A stretch of DNA of 64,000 nt from Rhizobium sp. RU33A (GCF_900156055.1 NZ_FTMQ01000004.1:248001-312000); one strand, 5' to 3'. Numbered from the stretch's first letter, positions 52,507 through 64,000 are shown. Numbers and translations are program-made. Notes: generated by a model from the sequence alone, not told the origin.

Positions 52507-52992
52507 ATGAAGGGTGATCCGAAGGTCATTGAACGGCTCAACGAAGCGCTGTTCCTCGAACTCGGCGCGGTCAATCAGTACTGGCTGCACTACCGCCTGC
52601 TCAACGATTGGGGCTACACGAAGCTCGCCAAGAAAGAGCGGGCCGAGTCGATCGAGGAAATGCAGCACGCCGACAAGATCATCGATCGGATCATCTTCCT
52701 CGAAGGCCATCCGAACCTCCAGACCGTTGCGCCGCTGCGCATCGGCCAGAACGTCAAGGAAGTGCTCGAAGCCGACCTCGCCGGCGAATACGACGCCCGC
52801 ACCTCCTACAAGGCCTCGCGCGACATCTGTTACCAGGCCGGCGACTATGTCTCGATGAAGATCTTCGAACAGCTGTTGATCGACGAGGAAGGCCATATCG
52901 ACTTCCTGGAGACCCAGCTCGAGCTTCTCTCCAAGATCGGCGAAGAAAAATACGGTCAGCTCAACGCGGATTCCGCCGACGCTGCCGAGTAA
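52507..52992 (+). CDS. bfr: Bacterioferritin
   Basis: The 161-residue four-helix protein has the ferroxidase ligands E18, E51 and H54 and the haem-ligating M52 ('[24 protein letters not shown]'), with '[40 protein letters not shown]' supplying the second half of the di-iron site. It stores iron as a 24-mer cage with haem at dimer interfaces. It is preceded by an Irr box and followed by a strong terminator; bfd upstream encodes its reductase partner. Confidence 0.97.
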   Translation: MKGDPKVIERLNEALFLELGAVNQYWLHYRLLNDWGYTKLAKKERAESIEEMQHADKIIDRIIFLEGHPNLQTVAPLRIGQNVKEVLEADLAGEYDARTSYKASRDICYQAGDYVSMKIFEQLLIDEEGHIDFLETQLELLSKIGEEKYGQLNADSADAAE

Positions 52993-53012
52993 AGCGCCAC
53001 CCACTCTTCCAG

Positions 53013-53037
53013 AAAGCCCCGCTTGCGGGGCTTTTTT
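53013..53037. terminator. Terminator after bfr
   Basis: AAAGCCCCGC (53013-53022) pairs perfectly with GCGGGGCTTT (53025-53034), with a T-run to 53037. It lies between convergent bfr and moxR-type genes. Confidence 0.9.
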
Positions 53038-53092
53038 CGTTCGTCAGAATTTACACTACCGCGGCTCTTAGCGTCTCCGCGCAACCGCGAAC

Positions 53093-53932
<840 letters not shown>

Positions 53933-54296
53933 CGTATCTGCGCCTCGTTCATCGTCGGCGGCAACGTAATGACGCATCTGACCGGGCGCAAGCACAGGTG
54001 CGGCTTTAGCCCGCTTACCAGAAATAGCTTGTATTTTCCCGGCAATCTGACAGGCTGTATTCCATGAACGCTGATGCGTGTCCGTCTGCAAGTGCCCCAT
54101 CCGCAAGGACGGAATTTCGGGCTCCGGACATCACCGACCTTCTCCTCGACCCCATATTCGCAGTCTGGACCAATTGGTCCGGCCGCAATGCCTCGTATAA
54201 CGGCAGGCTCCTTTAGACCGGCGGGACGTTTTGTCCGACCCGCAAGTCAGAAGGATCTCTGTCCCGACCGCAGCCTCCCAGCTGCAGGAGATCCCC
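53933..54296. other. 364-bp region between the MoxR gene and a small-protein gene
   Basis: No gene is supported. It holds the promoters for two divergent units. The one clear element is a 14-bp perfect palindrome at 54167-54180. Short frames cross the region without ribosome-binding sites or conserved motifs. Confidence 0.5.
54167..54180 (+). promoter_or_regulatory. Perfect 14-bp palindrome GGACCAATTGGTCC
   Basis: A spacer-free perfect palindrome lies 117 bp before the small-protein gene and 235 bp upstream of the MoxR start. Symmetry suggests a dimeric regulator. No regulator gene is adjacent. Confidence 0.5.
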
Positions 54297-54587
54297 ATGA
54301 CCAGACACCTGTATTCCATCGGCGACACAGTGACGCTGAAAGATGGCCCCGTCCGCCTCGCCCGCAGCAATGGCTCCTGCAAGGTGCTGGCGACCCTTCC
54401 CGAGACCGGGGGAAGCCGCCAGTACCGCGTCCGCTTCGAAAGCGAGAGCTTTGATCGCTGCATCGCAGAAACGGATATTGATCCCAGCCGCAGCAAGGCA
54501 TCCGCCCGGACGACGGCTCCTGCAAACACCCCGAAAAAGGAAAGCACATCATGGCTAAAGGCCAACAGCGTTCGAACCGCGAAGTAA
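54297..54587 (+). CDS. Small conserved-looking protein, unknown function
   Basis: The ATG at 54297 lies 6 nt after GCAGGAG and gives 96 residues: 'MTRHLYSIGDTVTLKDGP...CKVLATLPETGGSRQYRVRFESESFDRCIAETDI', then a Ser/Thr/Lys-rich tail. The first 60 residues look like a small beta-barrel (SH3-like) fold with two cysteines. The tail, from about residue 66, is low-complexity and its last codons overlap the next small gene. I do not recognise the family. Confidence 0.7.
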   Translation: MTRHLYSIGDTVTLKDGPVRLARSNGSCKVLATLPETGGSRQYRVRFESESFDRCIAETDIDPSRSKASARTTAPANTPKKESTSWLKANSVRTAK

Positions 54588-54688
54588 GAAAGCCGAAGCA
54601 GGACAAGGCCAAGCCGGCGGCGACCCCGGTTTCGACCTTCACCACGCAGATCAAGAGTGCAGAAGCCGCTTCTCCCAAGAAGCGTTGA
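54551..54688 (+). CDS. Small basic protein (45 aa), unknown function
   Basis: ATG 54551 follows AAAAAGGAAAG at a good distance. The frame reads 'MAKGQQRSNREVRKPKQD...' and ends in 'SAEAASPKKR', stopping at 54688. It is lysine/arginine-rich at both ends and overlaps the previous small gene by 37 nt in another frame. Size and charge suggest a nucleic-acid- or ribosome-associated peptide, but that is a guess. The strong ribosome-binding site supports it as real. Confidence 0.6.
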   Translation: MAKGQQRSNREVRKPKQDKAKPAATPVSTFTTQIKSAEAASPKKR

Positions 54689-54811
54689 AATCGCTCGACC
54701 CGGACTGTGCCCGAAACGGCTGGTCCGGGGAGCCGTTCGACAAGCAGCCAAGCGCAGTCTGCGACGCATTCGCCTTTCCCTTTTTGGCGAAGATGCGCTA
54801 AGGGCTGGCGC

Positions 54812-55465
54812 ATGACCTCGACCTCTTTCACCCTTCTTCTCGGCGGAAGCCTCGCCGTTACCGACCGCCTGCGGGCGCTGACCGAAGGAAGCCGCGTGAT
54901 CGCGGCCGATGGCGGCATGCGCCATGCAGTGAACCTCGGCGTCACTCCAGAACTCTGGGTCGGAGACTTCGACAGCAGCGACAGCGAATTGATCGCCCGT
55001 TTTCCGACCGTGGAACGTCGCAGCTATCCGGCGGCAAAGGCCGTCACTGACGGGGAAATCGCGGTTGCGGAAGCAATAGCGCGCGGCGCCACCCGGCTGA
55101 TCTTCGTCGGCGCGCTTGGTGGCGAACGGTCCGATCACGCGCTGCAACATTATCTGAACGCCCTCGGCCTCGTCGACGACGGTTACGAGGTGGTCCTGAC
55201 CTCTGGCGAGGAAGAGGCCTATCCCTTCGCCGAGGACAGCGAACTGGCGCTCGAAATGCCCAAAGGCGCGCTTTTTTCGGTGCTCGGCTTCACCACCCTC
55301 GAAGGACTGACGATCCGCAACGCACGCTATCCTTTGCAGGACTTCAGCGTACCCTTCGGCTCGTCGCGCACGATATCCAATATCGCCGAAGGACCGATCT
55401 CGGTCTCACTCTCCCGCGGCCGGGCGATCCTGCTGGCCCGCCCCTACGATCTTTCAGGAGCCTGA
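54812..55465 (+). CDS. thiN: Thiamine pyrophosphokinase
   Basis: ATG 54812 gives 217 residues; the frame is open from 54707. 'TLLLGGSLAVTDRLRALTEGSRVIAADGGMRHAVNLGVTPELWVGDFDSSD' and 'AVTDGEIAVAEAIARGATRLIFVGALGGERSDHALQHYLN' are the diphosphokinase signatures; the C-terminal beta domain follows ('GLTIRNARYPL'). It converts thiamine directly to TPP. It stands upstream of the ABC-F gene and the riboswitch-controlled thiamine transporter, forming a salvage locus. Confidence 0.93.
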   Translation: MTSTSFTLLLGGSLAVTDRLRALTEGSRVIAADGGMRHAVNLGVTPELWVGDFDSSDSELIARFPTVERRSYPAAKAVTDGEIAVAEAIARGATRLIFVGALGGERSDHALQHYLNALGLVDDGYEVVLTSGEEEAYPFAEDSELALEMPKGALFSVLGFTTLEGLTIRNARYPLQDFSVPFGSSRTISNIAEGPISVSLSRGRAILLARPYDLSGA

Positions 55466-55469
55466 TGCC

Positions 55470-57299
<1,830 letters not shown>

Positions 57300-57388
57300 G
57301 GCCCTCCTCTGTCTTGCCCTCCATCGGGCACCCTCCCTCCTGCCCCTCCATCTTCCATTTTCCAGTCTCGTGCTAAGGGTGCGGGTCC

Positions 57389-57417
57389 TTGCAGAACCGT
57401 ACCAGTCGCGCTATCTC
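57389..57417 (+). promoter_or_regulatory. Promoter of the thiBPQ operon
   Basis: TTGCAG (57389-57394), a 17-bp spacer and TATCTC (57412-57417). Transcription would start near 57424, just before the riboswitch aptamer, which supports the assignment. Confidence 0.55.
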
Positions 57418-57426
57418 CACAGTGCT

Positions 57427-57522
57427 CTAACGGGGTGCCTTTCGATCCTTCGGGACCGGAATGCTGAGAGGCGTCAGCCAACCCGCGGAACCTGATCCGG
57501 TTAACACCGGCGGAGGGATTAG
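57427..57522 (+). ncRNA. TPP riboswitch (THI element)
   Basis: Both conserved blocks are present: ACGGGGTGCC near 57430 and GCTGAGAGG at 57463-57471 on the pyrimidine-sensing side, then ACCCGC-GAACCTGATCCGG-TTAACACCGGCGGAGGGA (57481-57518) on the pyrophosphate side. It lies 60 bp before thiB, and its 3' end is near the ribosome-binding site AAGGAGGAG. With no clear terminator, translational control is more likely. Confidence 0.93.
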
Positions 57523-57581
57523 ACGCGTCGATCGCAAAGCGCGCTATCCCGACAGCAATGATGATGAAGGAGGAGGGCGCC

Positions 57582-58601
57582 ATGCGACCCACGACTGTTT
57601 CCCTGTTTATCGGCGGCGTTGCAGCCGCCATGATCGGCATCGTCTCCCCGACGCTCGCCGCCGACAAGACGCTGACCGTCTACACTTATGAGAGCTTCGT
57701 CTCCGAATGGGGTCCGGGGCCCAAGGTCAAGGAAGCTTTCGAACAGACGTGCGACTGCACCGTCAATTTCGTCGGCGTCGCCGATGGCGTGGCGCTGCTG
57801 ACCCGTCTCAAGCTCGAAGGCGAGACCTCGAAGGCCGATGTCGTGCTCGGCCTCGACACCAATCTCGTCGAGGAAGCCAAGCAGACCGGCCTCTTCGAAG
57901 CCCATGCCGTTGATGCCGCCAATGTTCAGGTGCCTGGCGGCTTCAGCGACGATGTCTTCCTGCCCTATGACTACGGCCATTTCGCCGTGATCTACGACAC
58001 CGAGGTCATCAAAACCCCGCCGACGAGCCTGAAGGACTTGGTCGAGGGCGACCCGTCCCAGAAGATCGTCATCCAGGATCCACGCACCTCGACGCCGGGC
58101 CTTGGCCTGCTGCTCTGGGTCAAGTCGGTCTATGGTGACCAGGCGCCAGAAGCCTGGGCCAAGCTCAAGGATCGCGTCCTGACCGTTACGCCGGGCTGGT
58201 CGGAAGCCTATGGCCTGTTTACCAAGGGCGAAGCGCCGATGGTGCTCTCCTACACGACTTCGCCGGCCTATCACATGGTCGCCGAAGAGACCGACCGCTA
58301 TCAGGCGGCAGAGTTCTCCGAAGGGCATTACATCCAGATCGAGGTCGCCGGCCTTGTTAAGAATGCGCCGGAAAAGGAACTCGCCCGCCAGTTCCTCGCC
58401 TTCATGCTTGAACCCGGTTTCCAGGACACCATCCCGACCAACAACTGGATGATGCCGGTGGCCGCAACCTCCGAGCCCCTGCCGGAGGCATTCGGCAAGC
58501 TCGTCCAGCCGAAGACCACTTTCCTGATGAGCCCGGCAGAGGTCGCCGCAAACCGCCAGGCGTGGATCGACGAATGGCTGAAGGCCATGACGCTGAAGTA
58601 A
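57582..58601 (+). CDS. thiB: Periplasmic thiamine-binding protein ThiB
   Basis: ATG 57582 is chosen because AAGGAGGAG lies just upstream; the in-frame ATGs at 57558-57566 are before that site. The 339 residues have a signal peptide ([29 protein letters not shown]) and thiamine-binding motifs '[28 protein letters not shown]', '[17 protein letters not shown]' and '[15 protein letters not shown]'. It captures thiamine and its phosphates for ThiP. It is the first gene after the riboswitch. Confidence 0.94.
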   Translation: MRPTTVSLFIGGVAAAMIGIVSPTLAADKTLTVYTYESFVSEWGPGPKVKEAFEQTCDCTVNFVGVADGVALLTRLKLEGETSKADVVLGLDTNLVEEAKQTGLFEAHAVDAANVQVPGGFSDDVFLPYDYGHFAVIYDTEVIKTPPTSLKDLVEGDPSQKIVIQDPRTSTPGLGLLLWVKSVYGDQAPEAWAKLKDRVLTVTPGWSEAYGLFTKGEAPMVLSYTTSPAYHMVAEETDRYQAAEFSEGHYIQIEVAGLVKNAPEKELARQFLAFMLEPGFQDTIPTNNWMMPVAATSEPLPEAFGKLVQPKTTFLMSPAEVAANRQAWIDEWLKAMTLK

Positions 58602-58607
58602 GACCGG

Positions 58608-60263
58608 ATGCTCCGACCGCTTCACCAGTCGAGACGTCAGAGGCTGCCCGCATTCGCGGGCGGCCTTTTGGTTTTGCTGGCCGTGGCGGCTTTCGTCGGC
58701 ATCGCCCTCTCCGCACTGCTCGCAGGGAGAATGACCAGCGGCATCCTGCAGGCCTTCGGCGATCCCGTCGTCCGTTCGGTGCTGTCATTCACCCTCTGGC
58801 AGGCCTTCCTGTCGACGCTCCTCTCTGTCGGCCTTGCCTTGCCTGTTGTCAGCGCGCTCGCCCGTCAGCCGGATTTTCCCGGACGGATCTGGCTGATCCG
58901 CCTGATGGCAGTTCCCATGGGTCTTCCCGTTCTGATCGGCGCATTGGGTCTGATCGGTATTTTCGGCCGCAACGGCATCGTCAACGATGTCCTGACTGGC
59001 CTCGGTCTCTCGCAGCCTATCTCGGTCTACGGCCTGACCGGAATTCTGATTGCCCATGTGTTCTTCAACCTGCCGCTTGCAACACGACTGATGCTCTCCG
59101 CCCTGGAGCGCGTGCCGGCCGAATACTGGCGGATGTCGGCAAGCCTCGGCCTGTCGCCGATCGCCACCTTCCGCTTCATCGAGTGGCCCGTCTTGGCGCG
59201 CGTCATCCCGGGGGCCGCAGGCCTGATCTTCATGCTCTGCGTGACGAGCTTCACGCTGGTTCTAATCTTCGGCGGGGGCCCTGCCGCCACAACGATCGAA
59301 GTCGCCATCTACCAGGCTCTCCGCTTCGACTTCAATCCGGAGCGCGCCGTATCCCTAGCGCTGCTGCAGATCACGGTCACTGGCGTGATCCTCATCGGCC
59401 TCAGCCTCCTGCCGGCGGCCTCCGACACCGGTGTCACCAGTGGACGACGTTTCCCCCGTTTCGATGGCCGGCGCCCGCTCGTCCGTTTGATCGACGCGCT
59501 GCTGCTTTCGCTGGCCGGCCTCTTTCTCATCCTGCCGCTTGGCCAGGTCGTCATCTCGGGACTACAGGCAGACCTCGCTCGGCTGATATCGCAATCGGCC
59601 TTCCAGCAGGCAGCTCTGACCAGCCTGCTGGTGGCGCTCGTATCAGGCGTTACGGCGACACTGCTTGCCTTTGGCGCGGTCGCAGCAAGGACCGAAATCG
59701 ACACGCAGCGAAACCGGAATGTCGGCAATCGCCTCATGTCGATCGCGCTTGCCTCGCTGTCATCGCTGGTTCTGCTTATCCCGACGAGCGTGCTTGCCAC
59801 CGGCTGGTTCCTCGCGCTCCGATCGAGCGGTGAGATCGCAAGCTTTGCCCCCTTGATCGTCGCCGGCATCAATGCCCTGATGGCCCTGCCGTTCACCGTG
59901 CGCGTGCTGGAGCCGGCCTATCGCGAGCACCGGTCGCGCACGGGGCGCCTTGCCGAAAGCCTCGGCCTGTCCGTCGCTCAGCGTCTGCGCCGCGTCGACT
60001 GGCCGGAGCTGAAACGGCCATTTCTGACCGCGCTCGCCTTCTCCATGGCACTTTCCTTGGGAGATCTCGGAGCAGTCGCCCTGTTCGGCTCGGAAAACAT
60101 CATGACACTACCCGCCCTCATCTATGCGTCTATGGGAAGCTACCGCAGCACCGATGCTGACGGGCTTGCCCTATTGCTCGGAATGCTGTGTCTCCTCCTC
60201 GCGCTCCTCGGGGCGCCGGGAAGACGTCAGGCAAGTGAACGGGAGGCCCCCGATGCGCGATAA
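58608..60263 (+). CDS. thiP: Thiamine ABC transporter permease ThiP
   Basis: The 551-residue protein has about twelve membrane segments as two fused permease halves. The coupling regions are '[40 protein letters not shown]' and '[51 protein letters not shown]'. The start is 6 bp after thiB, and the end overlaps thiQ by 11 bp. It forms the thiamine channel of the ThiBPQ importer. Confidence 0.94.
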   Translation: MLRPLHQSRRQRLPAFAGGLLVLLAVAAFVGIALSALLAGRMTSGILQAFGDPVVRSVLSFTLWQAFLSTLLSVGLALPVVSALARQPDFPGRIWLIRLMAVPMGLPVLIGALGLIGIFGRNGIVNDVLTGLGLSQPISVYGLTGILIAHVFFNLPLATRLMLSALERVPAEYWRMSASLGLSPIATFRFIEWPVLARVIPGAAGLIFMLCVTSFTLVLIFGGGPAATTIEVAIYQALRFDFNPERAVSLALLQITVTGVILIGLSLLPAASDTGVTSGRRFPRFDGRRPLVRLIDALLLSLAGLFLILPLGQVVISGLQADLARLISQSAFQQAALTSLLVALVSGVTATLLAFGAVAARTEIDTQRNRNVGNRLMSIALASLSSLVLLIPTSVLATGWFLALRSSGEIASFAPLIVAGINALMALPFTVRVLEPAYREHRSRTGRLAESLGLSVAQRLRRVDWPELKRPFLTALAFSMALSLGDLGAVALFGSENIMTLPALIYASMGSYRSTDADGLALLLGMLCLLLALLGAPGRRQASEREAPDAR

Positions 60264-60996
60264 GACTTCGACGGCAATCCGCCTCGATGGGGTGCAACTC
60301 ACACTCGGCCAAAGCGACTTTCACTTCGATTTCGCTTTCGATACCGGCAAGATCACTGCCATTGTCGGCCCGTCCGGATCCGGCAAGTCGACCCTGCTCA
60401 ACCTCGTCTCCGGCTTTGAGCAACCCCACACGGGCCGGATCGAAATAGCTGGTCGTGATGTGACGGATCTGGCGCCGGCGGAGCGTCCGGTCTCGCTGGT
60501 CTTTCAGGACAACAACCTCTTTGCCCACCTCGACCTCTTCACCAATATCGGCCTCGGCATCCATCCTGGCCTGCGTTTGACCACCGCGGACCGCAAGGCG
60601 GTCTCCGACGCTCTGGTGCGGGTCGGCCTTGCAGGCTACGAGCGGCGGCTGCCGGGTTCGCTCTCGGGCGGAGAGCGGCAACGGGCAGCCTTCGCTCGCG
60701 CCTTGGTCCGCAGCCGCCCGATCCTGCTCCTCGACGAACCCTTCGCCGCACTCGATCCGGGTCTGCGGAGCACAATGGTTGACCTTCTCGCAGAACTCCA
60801 TGCCGAAACATCTGCCACCATCCTGCTCGTCACCCACGATCCGCGCGACGTCGTTCGCTTGGCGGATCAGGTCGTCTTTCTCGAAAACGGCCATGTGGTG
60901 GTGAATGCGTCCAAGTCCGATTTTCTCGCGAGAACAGAAGTCACAGCCGTGCGCGACTTCCTCGGTCCGGCCCGGATTGCACCCGAATCGCCTTAA
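60253..60996 (+). CDS. thiQ: Thiamine ABC transporter ATP-binding protein ThiQ
   Basis: ATG 60253 follows GGGAGG and gives 247 residues. Walker [10 protein letters not shown] (39-47), '[24 protein letters not shown]' (Q-loop), '[15 protein letters not shown]' and '[13 protein letters not shown]' are intact. It drives thiamine import with ThiP. The 223 bp that follow hold no gene I can support and separate it from the M48 protease. Confidence 0.94.
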   Translation: MRDKTSTAIRLDGVQLTLGQSDFHFDFAFDTGKITAIVGPSGSGKSTLLNLVSGFEQPHTGRIEIAGRDVTDLAPAERPVSLVFQDNNLFAHLDLFTNIGLGIHPGLRLTTADRKAVSDALVRVGLAGYERRLPGSLSGGERQRAAFARALVRSRPILLLDEPFAALDPGLRSTMVDLLAELHAETSATILLVTHDPRDVVRLADQVVFLENGHVVVNASKSDFLARTEVTAVRDFLGPARIAPESP

Positions 60997-61219
60997 TTTG
61001 GTCGCCCGCGCCTGCCATGCGCGTTTGGAATAGTTGTTCCTGCAGCAAGACCATTGGTCATTTGCCTCGGCGTGACTATCTTCTGGAGCGAGTGGTGTTT
61101 TCGCACTATGTGGAATGCTGCCGGATCAGCAGAATGCGGATATCGGCTGAAGGCAATTGGATGCTGCACCCGGATATCGCCAGCTTGGCGATCGTTCGGG
61201 AACAGGGTGAAGGGGCAGG

Positions 61220-62746
61220 ATGCAGTTTTTGAGCCGGAACAGCGCGATAGCTGCAGAAACAGATCTGCGGCGCCGGCCTTTCAGGTTTGCGTCGAGTGTT
61301 GCCGTGCTCGTCTCGGCGGGTCTCGTCCTATCCTCCTGCCAGTCGCTGTTCGAGCAGGCCTACGAGCCATCCGTTTCGCCTTCCAGCAATCCGCAGATCG
61401 TCGACGAAGTGCAGAAAGGCGATCCGCGCGCTCAGATGGGTGCCCGCGAGCACCCCCGCATCGTCGCATCCTATGGCGGCGAATATTCGGACGCCAAGAC
61501 CGAACGCCTCGTCGCCCGCATTGCCGGTGCGCTAACGGCGGTCTCGGAAAACCCGAATCAGTCCTATCGCATCACCATCCTCAATTCGCCGGCGATCAAC
61601 GCCTTTGCGCTGCCGGGCGGCTATCTTTACGTGACGCGCGGCCTCCTGGCGCTCGCCAACGACGCGTCGGAAGTGGCAGCCGTTCTCAGCCATGAAATGG
61701 CGCATGTGACCGCCAATCACGGCATCGAACGCCAGCGTCGCGAAGAGGCAGAAGTCATTGCGAGCCGCGTCGTCGCCGAGGTTCTGTCGAGCGATCTCGC
61801 CGGCAAGCAGGCGCTGGCCCGCGGCAAGCTGCGCCTCGCCGCCTTCTCGCGCCAGCAGGAGCTGCAGGCCGACGTCATCGGCGTGCGCACGCTGGGTGAA
61901 GCCGGCTATGATCCCTATGCTGCGGCCCGCTTCCTCGATTCCATGGCCCGCTACAGCCAGTTCAGCTCGGTTGATCCCGATGCCGACCAGAGCCTGGACT
62001 TCCTCTCGAGCCATCCGAACGCCCCGCAGCGTGTGGAACTTGCTAAGCGCCATGCCCGCGCCTTCGGGCCGGAGGGCAGCCATGGCGAAACAGGCCGCGA
62101 GTATTATCTGAACGGCATCGACGGCCTGCTCTATGGCGACAGTCCCCAGGAAGGCTTCGTCCGTGGCCAGACCTTCCTGCATGGCCAGCTCGGCATCCGC
62201 TTCGACGTGCCCCAGGGCTTCCAGATCGACAACAAGGTCGAGGCCGTCCTCGCCACCGGACCTGGCGATGTGGCCATCCGTTTCGACGGCGTGGCCGACA
62301 GTCAAAAGATCAGCCTGCCAAACTATATCTCGAGCGGCTGGGTCACCGGTCTTCTGCCCGATACAATCCGGACCATCAGCGTCAACGGATTGGAAGCGGC
62401 AACAGCCCGCGCCTCCGCCGATCGCTGGGATTTCGACATCACCGTCATCCGGATCGGGCCGCAGATCTTCCGCTTCCTGACGGCCGTGCCCAAGGGCAGT
62501 CCGGCTCTGGAAACCACAGCCGCTCAGCTGCGTGCCTCCTTCCGCCGGATCACGCCACAGGAAGCAGCCTCGCTGAAGCCGCTTCGCGTCCGTGTGGTGA
62601 CGGTCGGTTCCAACGACTCGGTCGGAACCTTGTCGGCACGTATGATGGGCACCGATCGCAAGCTTGAACTGTTCCGGCTGATCAACGCACTCGGCCCGAC
62701 CTCCACGGTCACGCCGGGCATGCGCGTCAAGATCATCTCCGAGTAA
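61220..62746 (+). CDS. M48 family metalloprotease lipoprotein (BepA/LoiP-like)
   Basis: The 508-residue protein has a lipoprotein signal ending in LSSC (C40). A zinc-protease domain follows with HEMAH (158-162), 'INAFALPGGYLYVTRGLLAL' before it and 'RQQELQADVIGVRTLGEAGYDP' supplying the third ligand. A C-terminal LysM-like segment ('RVVTVGSNDSVGTLSARMMGTDRKLELFRLINAL') may contact peptidoglycan. It probably degrades misfolded envelope proteins. A strong bidirectional terminator follows. The start could also be slightly further downstream. Confidence 0.9.
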   Translation: MQFLSRNSAIAAETDLRRRPFRFASSVAVLVSAGLVLSSCQSLFEQAYEPSVSPSSNPQIVDEVQKGDPRAQMGAREHPRIVASYGGEYSDAKTERLVARIAGALTAVSENPNQSYRITILNSPAINAFALPGGYLYVTRGLLALANDASEVAAVLSHEMAHVTANHGIERQRREEAEVIASRVVAEVLSSDLAGKQALARGKLRLAAFSRQQELQADVIGVRTLGEAGYDPYAAARFLDSMARYSQFSSVDPDADQSLDFLSSHPNAPQRVELAKRHARAFGPEGSHGETGREYYLNGIDGLLYGDSPQEGFVRGQTFLHGQLGIRFDVPQGFQIDNKVEAVLATGPGDVAIRFDGVADSQKISLPNYISSGWVTGLLPDTIRTISVNGLEAATARASADRWDFDITVIRIGPQIFRFLTAVPKGSPALETTAAQLRASFRRITPQEAASLKPLRVRVVTVGSNDSVGTLSARMMGTDRKLELFRLINALGPTSTVTPGMRVKIISE

Positions 62747-62767
62747 CATCACCAGACTCAGACCAGC

Positions 62768-62797
62768 AAAAAAGCCGGCTCGAAGGCCGGCTTTTTT
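62768..62797. terminator. Bidirectional terminator between the M48 gene and rpoH
   Basis: AAAAAAGCCGGC (62768-62779) pairs with GCCGGCTTTTTT (62786-62797) around TCGAAG. A and T runs on both sides make it work for both convergent genes. Confidence 0.92.
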
Positions 62798-62817
62798 GCT
62801 TGTGATTTGTGATTGGC

Positions 62818-63693
62818 TCAATACGCCATTTCATATCGCGCCGCGGCCGATGGTGCCTTGTCGGTCAGCGCAAGTTTCAGCTTCTCAAGCGCTCGCGTTT
62901 CGATCTGGCGGACACGTTCCTTGGAAATCCCGAGCTCGGCGCCGAGTTCTTCCAGCGTTGCGCCATCTTCCGTGAGACGCCGCGCCTTGATGATCCGGCT
63001 TTCGCGCTCGTTGAGGCGGTTCATCGCATCCTTGAGCCAGCCATTCCAGCGCTCGCCATCGATGATGGACGTGACCTGCTCGTCCGGCAGCGCCTCGTTG
63101 CTCTCCAGCATCTCGAGCTGTTCGGTGCCTTCGCCATTGCGACCAGCGACAGGCGTCTGCAGCGAGGCGTCATTGCCGGACAAGCGGGCGTCCATCGACT
63201 GAACGTCGGACAGGCTAACGCCAAGGGCGGTGGCGATTTCCTGATGGATGGCCTGATCAGAGAGGCGATTGTCGCCCTGGGCGAGCTTGGCGCGCAGGCG
63301 ACGCAGGTTGAAGAACAGCGCTTTCTGACTGGAGCTGGTGCCACCGCGGACGATCGACCAGTTGCGCAGGATATAGTCCTGCATCGAGGCCCGGATCCAC
63401 CAGCCGGCATAGGTCGAGAAGCGCACTTCGCGACCAGGGTCGAAGCGGGCAGCCGCTTCGAGAAGGCCGATATAGCCTTCCTGGATCAGATCGTTGAGCG
63501 GCAGACCGAAGCCACGGAACTTGGAAGCCATGGCAATGACCAGACGCATATGCGCCTGGGCGATGCGGTTGCGCGCACCCTGATCGTCATTTTCCTTCCA
63601 GCGGATCGCAAGGTCGAGCTCTTCCTCGCGCTCAAGATAGGGCTGTGACATGGCATACTTTATGATGTGTCTGTCAGCGGATGTGGCTTTCAT
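62818..63693 (-). CDS. rpoH: RNA polymerase heat-shock sigma factor, RpoH2 type
   Basis: The 291-residue protein has sigma region 2 ('AHMRLVIAMASKFRGFGLPLNDLIQEGYIGLLEAAARFDPGREVRFSTYAGWWIRASMQDYILRNWSIV'), the RpoH box 'QKALFFNLRRLR' (123-134), diagnostic of sigma-32, and region 4.2 ('TLEELGAELGISKERVRQIETRALEKLK'). A GGAGATG site precedes ATG 63693. An EcfG-type promoter upstream matches the known RpoE2 control of rpoH2 in Sinorhizobium, so this is more likely rpoH2 than rpoH1. Confidence 0.94.
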   Translation of the reverse strand: MKATSADRHIIKYAMSQPYLEREEELDLAIRWKENDDQGARNRIAQAHMRLVIAMASKFRGFGLPLNDLIQEGYIGLLEAAARFDPGREVRFSTYAGWWIRASMQDYILRNWSIVRGGTSSSQKALFFNLRRLRAKLAQGDNRLSDQAIHQEIATALGVSLSDVQSMDARLSGNDASLQTPVAGRNGEGTEQLEMLESNEALPDEQVTSIIDGERWNGWLKDAMNRLNERESRIIKARRLTEDGATLEELGAELGISKERVRQIETRALEKLKLALTDKAPSAAARYEMAY

Positions 63694-63960
63694 CGAACAT
63701 CTCCATGGTCTCTGGGGACCGCTGGCCTCTCGCAGGCCTATTTGCCGGCATTGTTTGCTGAACGGTTCAGTCTCGGTCAGGTTCCAACAATGTCGAACAG
63801 GGCGGTGGTTGCATCACTCTCATCTGCTTGTCTGACCACTATTACGGGCCGTGTACGGCATCGGATTGCCGCACGGGGTGCGACCTTCTGTCGAACAGGG
63901 GGGATCACGGTGAAGTGAGAGAAAGAGGGCGCCGAGCTGAGTGCGGTGATCGGGAAACGC
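63694..63960. other. Region upstream of the rpoH gene
   Basis: Apart from the EcfG-type promoter, no gene or further element is supported. A 61-codon frame on the minus strand (63777-63962) overlaps the promoter and has no recognisable motif. Confidence 0.5.
63761..63785 (-). promoter_or_regulatory. EcfG/RpoE2-type promoter of the rpoH gene
   Basis: On the minus strand GGAAC (63785-63781), a 16-bp spacer and CGTT (63764-63761) match the alphaproteobacterial general-stress consensus exactly. It lies 68 bp upstream of the rpoH start. Confidence 0.85.
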
Positions 63961-63987
63961 AAAACGGCGCGGGTTGCCCCGCGCCGT
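63961..63987 (-). terminator. Terminator of a minus-strand gene beyond the right edge
   Basis: ACGGCGCGGG (63964-63973) pairs perfectly with CCCGCGCCGT (63978-63987). Read on the minus strand the stem is followed by TTTTGCG, so it ends transcription coming from outside the window, upstream of rpoH. Confidence 0.75.
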
Positions 63988-64000
63988 CGGATCAGAATTC

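Noticed and set aside
61017-61232. 71-residue plus-strand frame between thiQ and the M48 gene
   Set aside because: No ribosome-binding site and no motif; it overlaps the start of the protease gene.
63777-63962. 61-residue minus-strand frame upstream of rpoH
   Set aside because: It covers the EcfG promoter and has no supporting signal.

Overview
The window is a chromosomal segment of an alphaproteobacterium, almost certainly in the Rhizobiaceae (Rhizobium/Agrobacterium/Ensifer relatives). The evidence is GC-rich coding DNA, the rplU-rpmA-obgE-proB-proA-nadD-rsfS-rlmH-envC-ctpA-rppH gene order, an imuA-imuB-dnaE2 cassette behind an alphaproteobacterial LexA box (GTTC-N7-GTTC), a bacterioferritin gene with an Irr-type iron control element, and an rpoH-type sigma gene with an EcfG/RpoE2-type promoter. 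No transposase, integrase or CRISPR array was seen.

Layout. 1-5.9 kb: sugar catabolism and uptake (aldo/keto reductase, FucU mutarotase, CUT2 ABC transporter, zinc dehydrogenase), probably for L-fucose or a similar sugar. 6.0-8.6 kb: esterase and ring-cleaving dioxygenase divergent from a LysR gene, resembling a quinone-detoxification module. 8.6-12.9 kb: glutamine amidotransferase, GntR regulator and a P-type cation ATPase. 13.3-17.5 kb: a 1416-residue protein made only of octapeptide repeats, the most unusual object here. 17.6-30.6 kb: a complete C-P lyase cluster, phnF divergent from phnGHIJKL-(acyltransferase)-phnCDEE-(DUF1045)-phnM-phnN, preceded by a Pho box and two palindromes. 30.66-30.74 kb: a tRNA-Ser(CGA) that has lost its 3' quarter but keeps a promoter. 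31-44 kb: the ribosome, GTPase, proline, NAD and cell-envelope block. 44-46 kb: rhodanese and FtrA-type regulator, and a zinc metallopeptidase. 46-52 kb: SOS mutasome. 52-53 kb: Bfd and bacterioferritin. 53-54.7 kb: an isolated MoxR ATPase and two small proteins. 54.8-61 kb: thiamine pyrophosphokinase, an ABC-F ATPase, then a TPP riboswitch and thiBPQ. 61-64 kb: M48 lipoprotein protease and an rpoH2-type sigma factor.

The main discovery candidate is the repeat protein at 13294-17544. I divided it by eye into 175 consecutive octads (consensus L-[ST]-x-x-Q-[IV]-x-A). The register never slips: 6 + 175x8 + 10 residues equals the full length. A second period of 17 octads (136 residues, 408 bp) lies on top. 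At fixed positions of each super-repeat (1, 9, 11 and 17) the otherwise near-invariant Gln is replaced. Nine full super-repeats can be aligned. There is no signal peptide and no other domain. I recognise no named family for it.

Several control elements tie genes to their physiology: Pho box and palindromes for phn, LexA box for the mutasome, Irr box for bfr, TPP riboswitch for thiBPQ, EcfG promoter for the sigma gene. All are read from sequence and not tested. Gene starts were moved from the longest frame where a ribosome-binding site or family length argued for it; unusual starts (TTG, CTG, GTG) are flagged.
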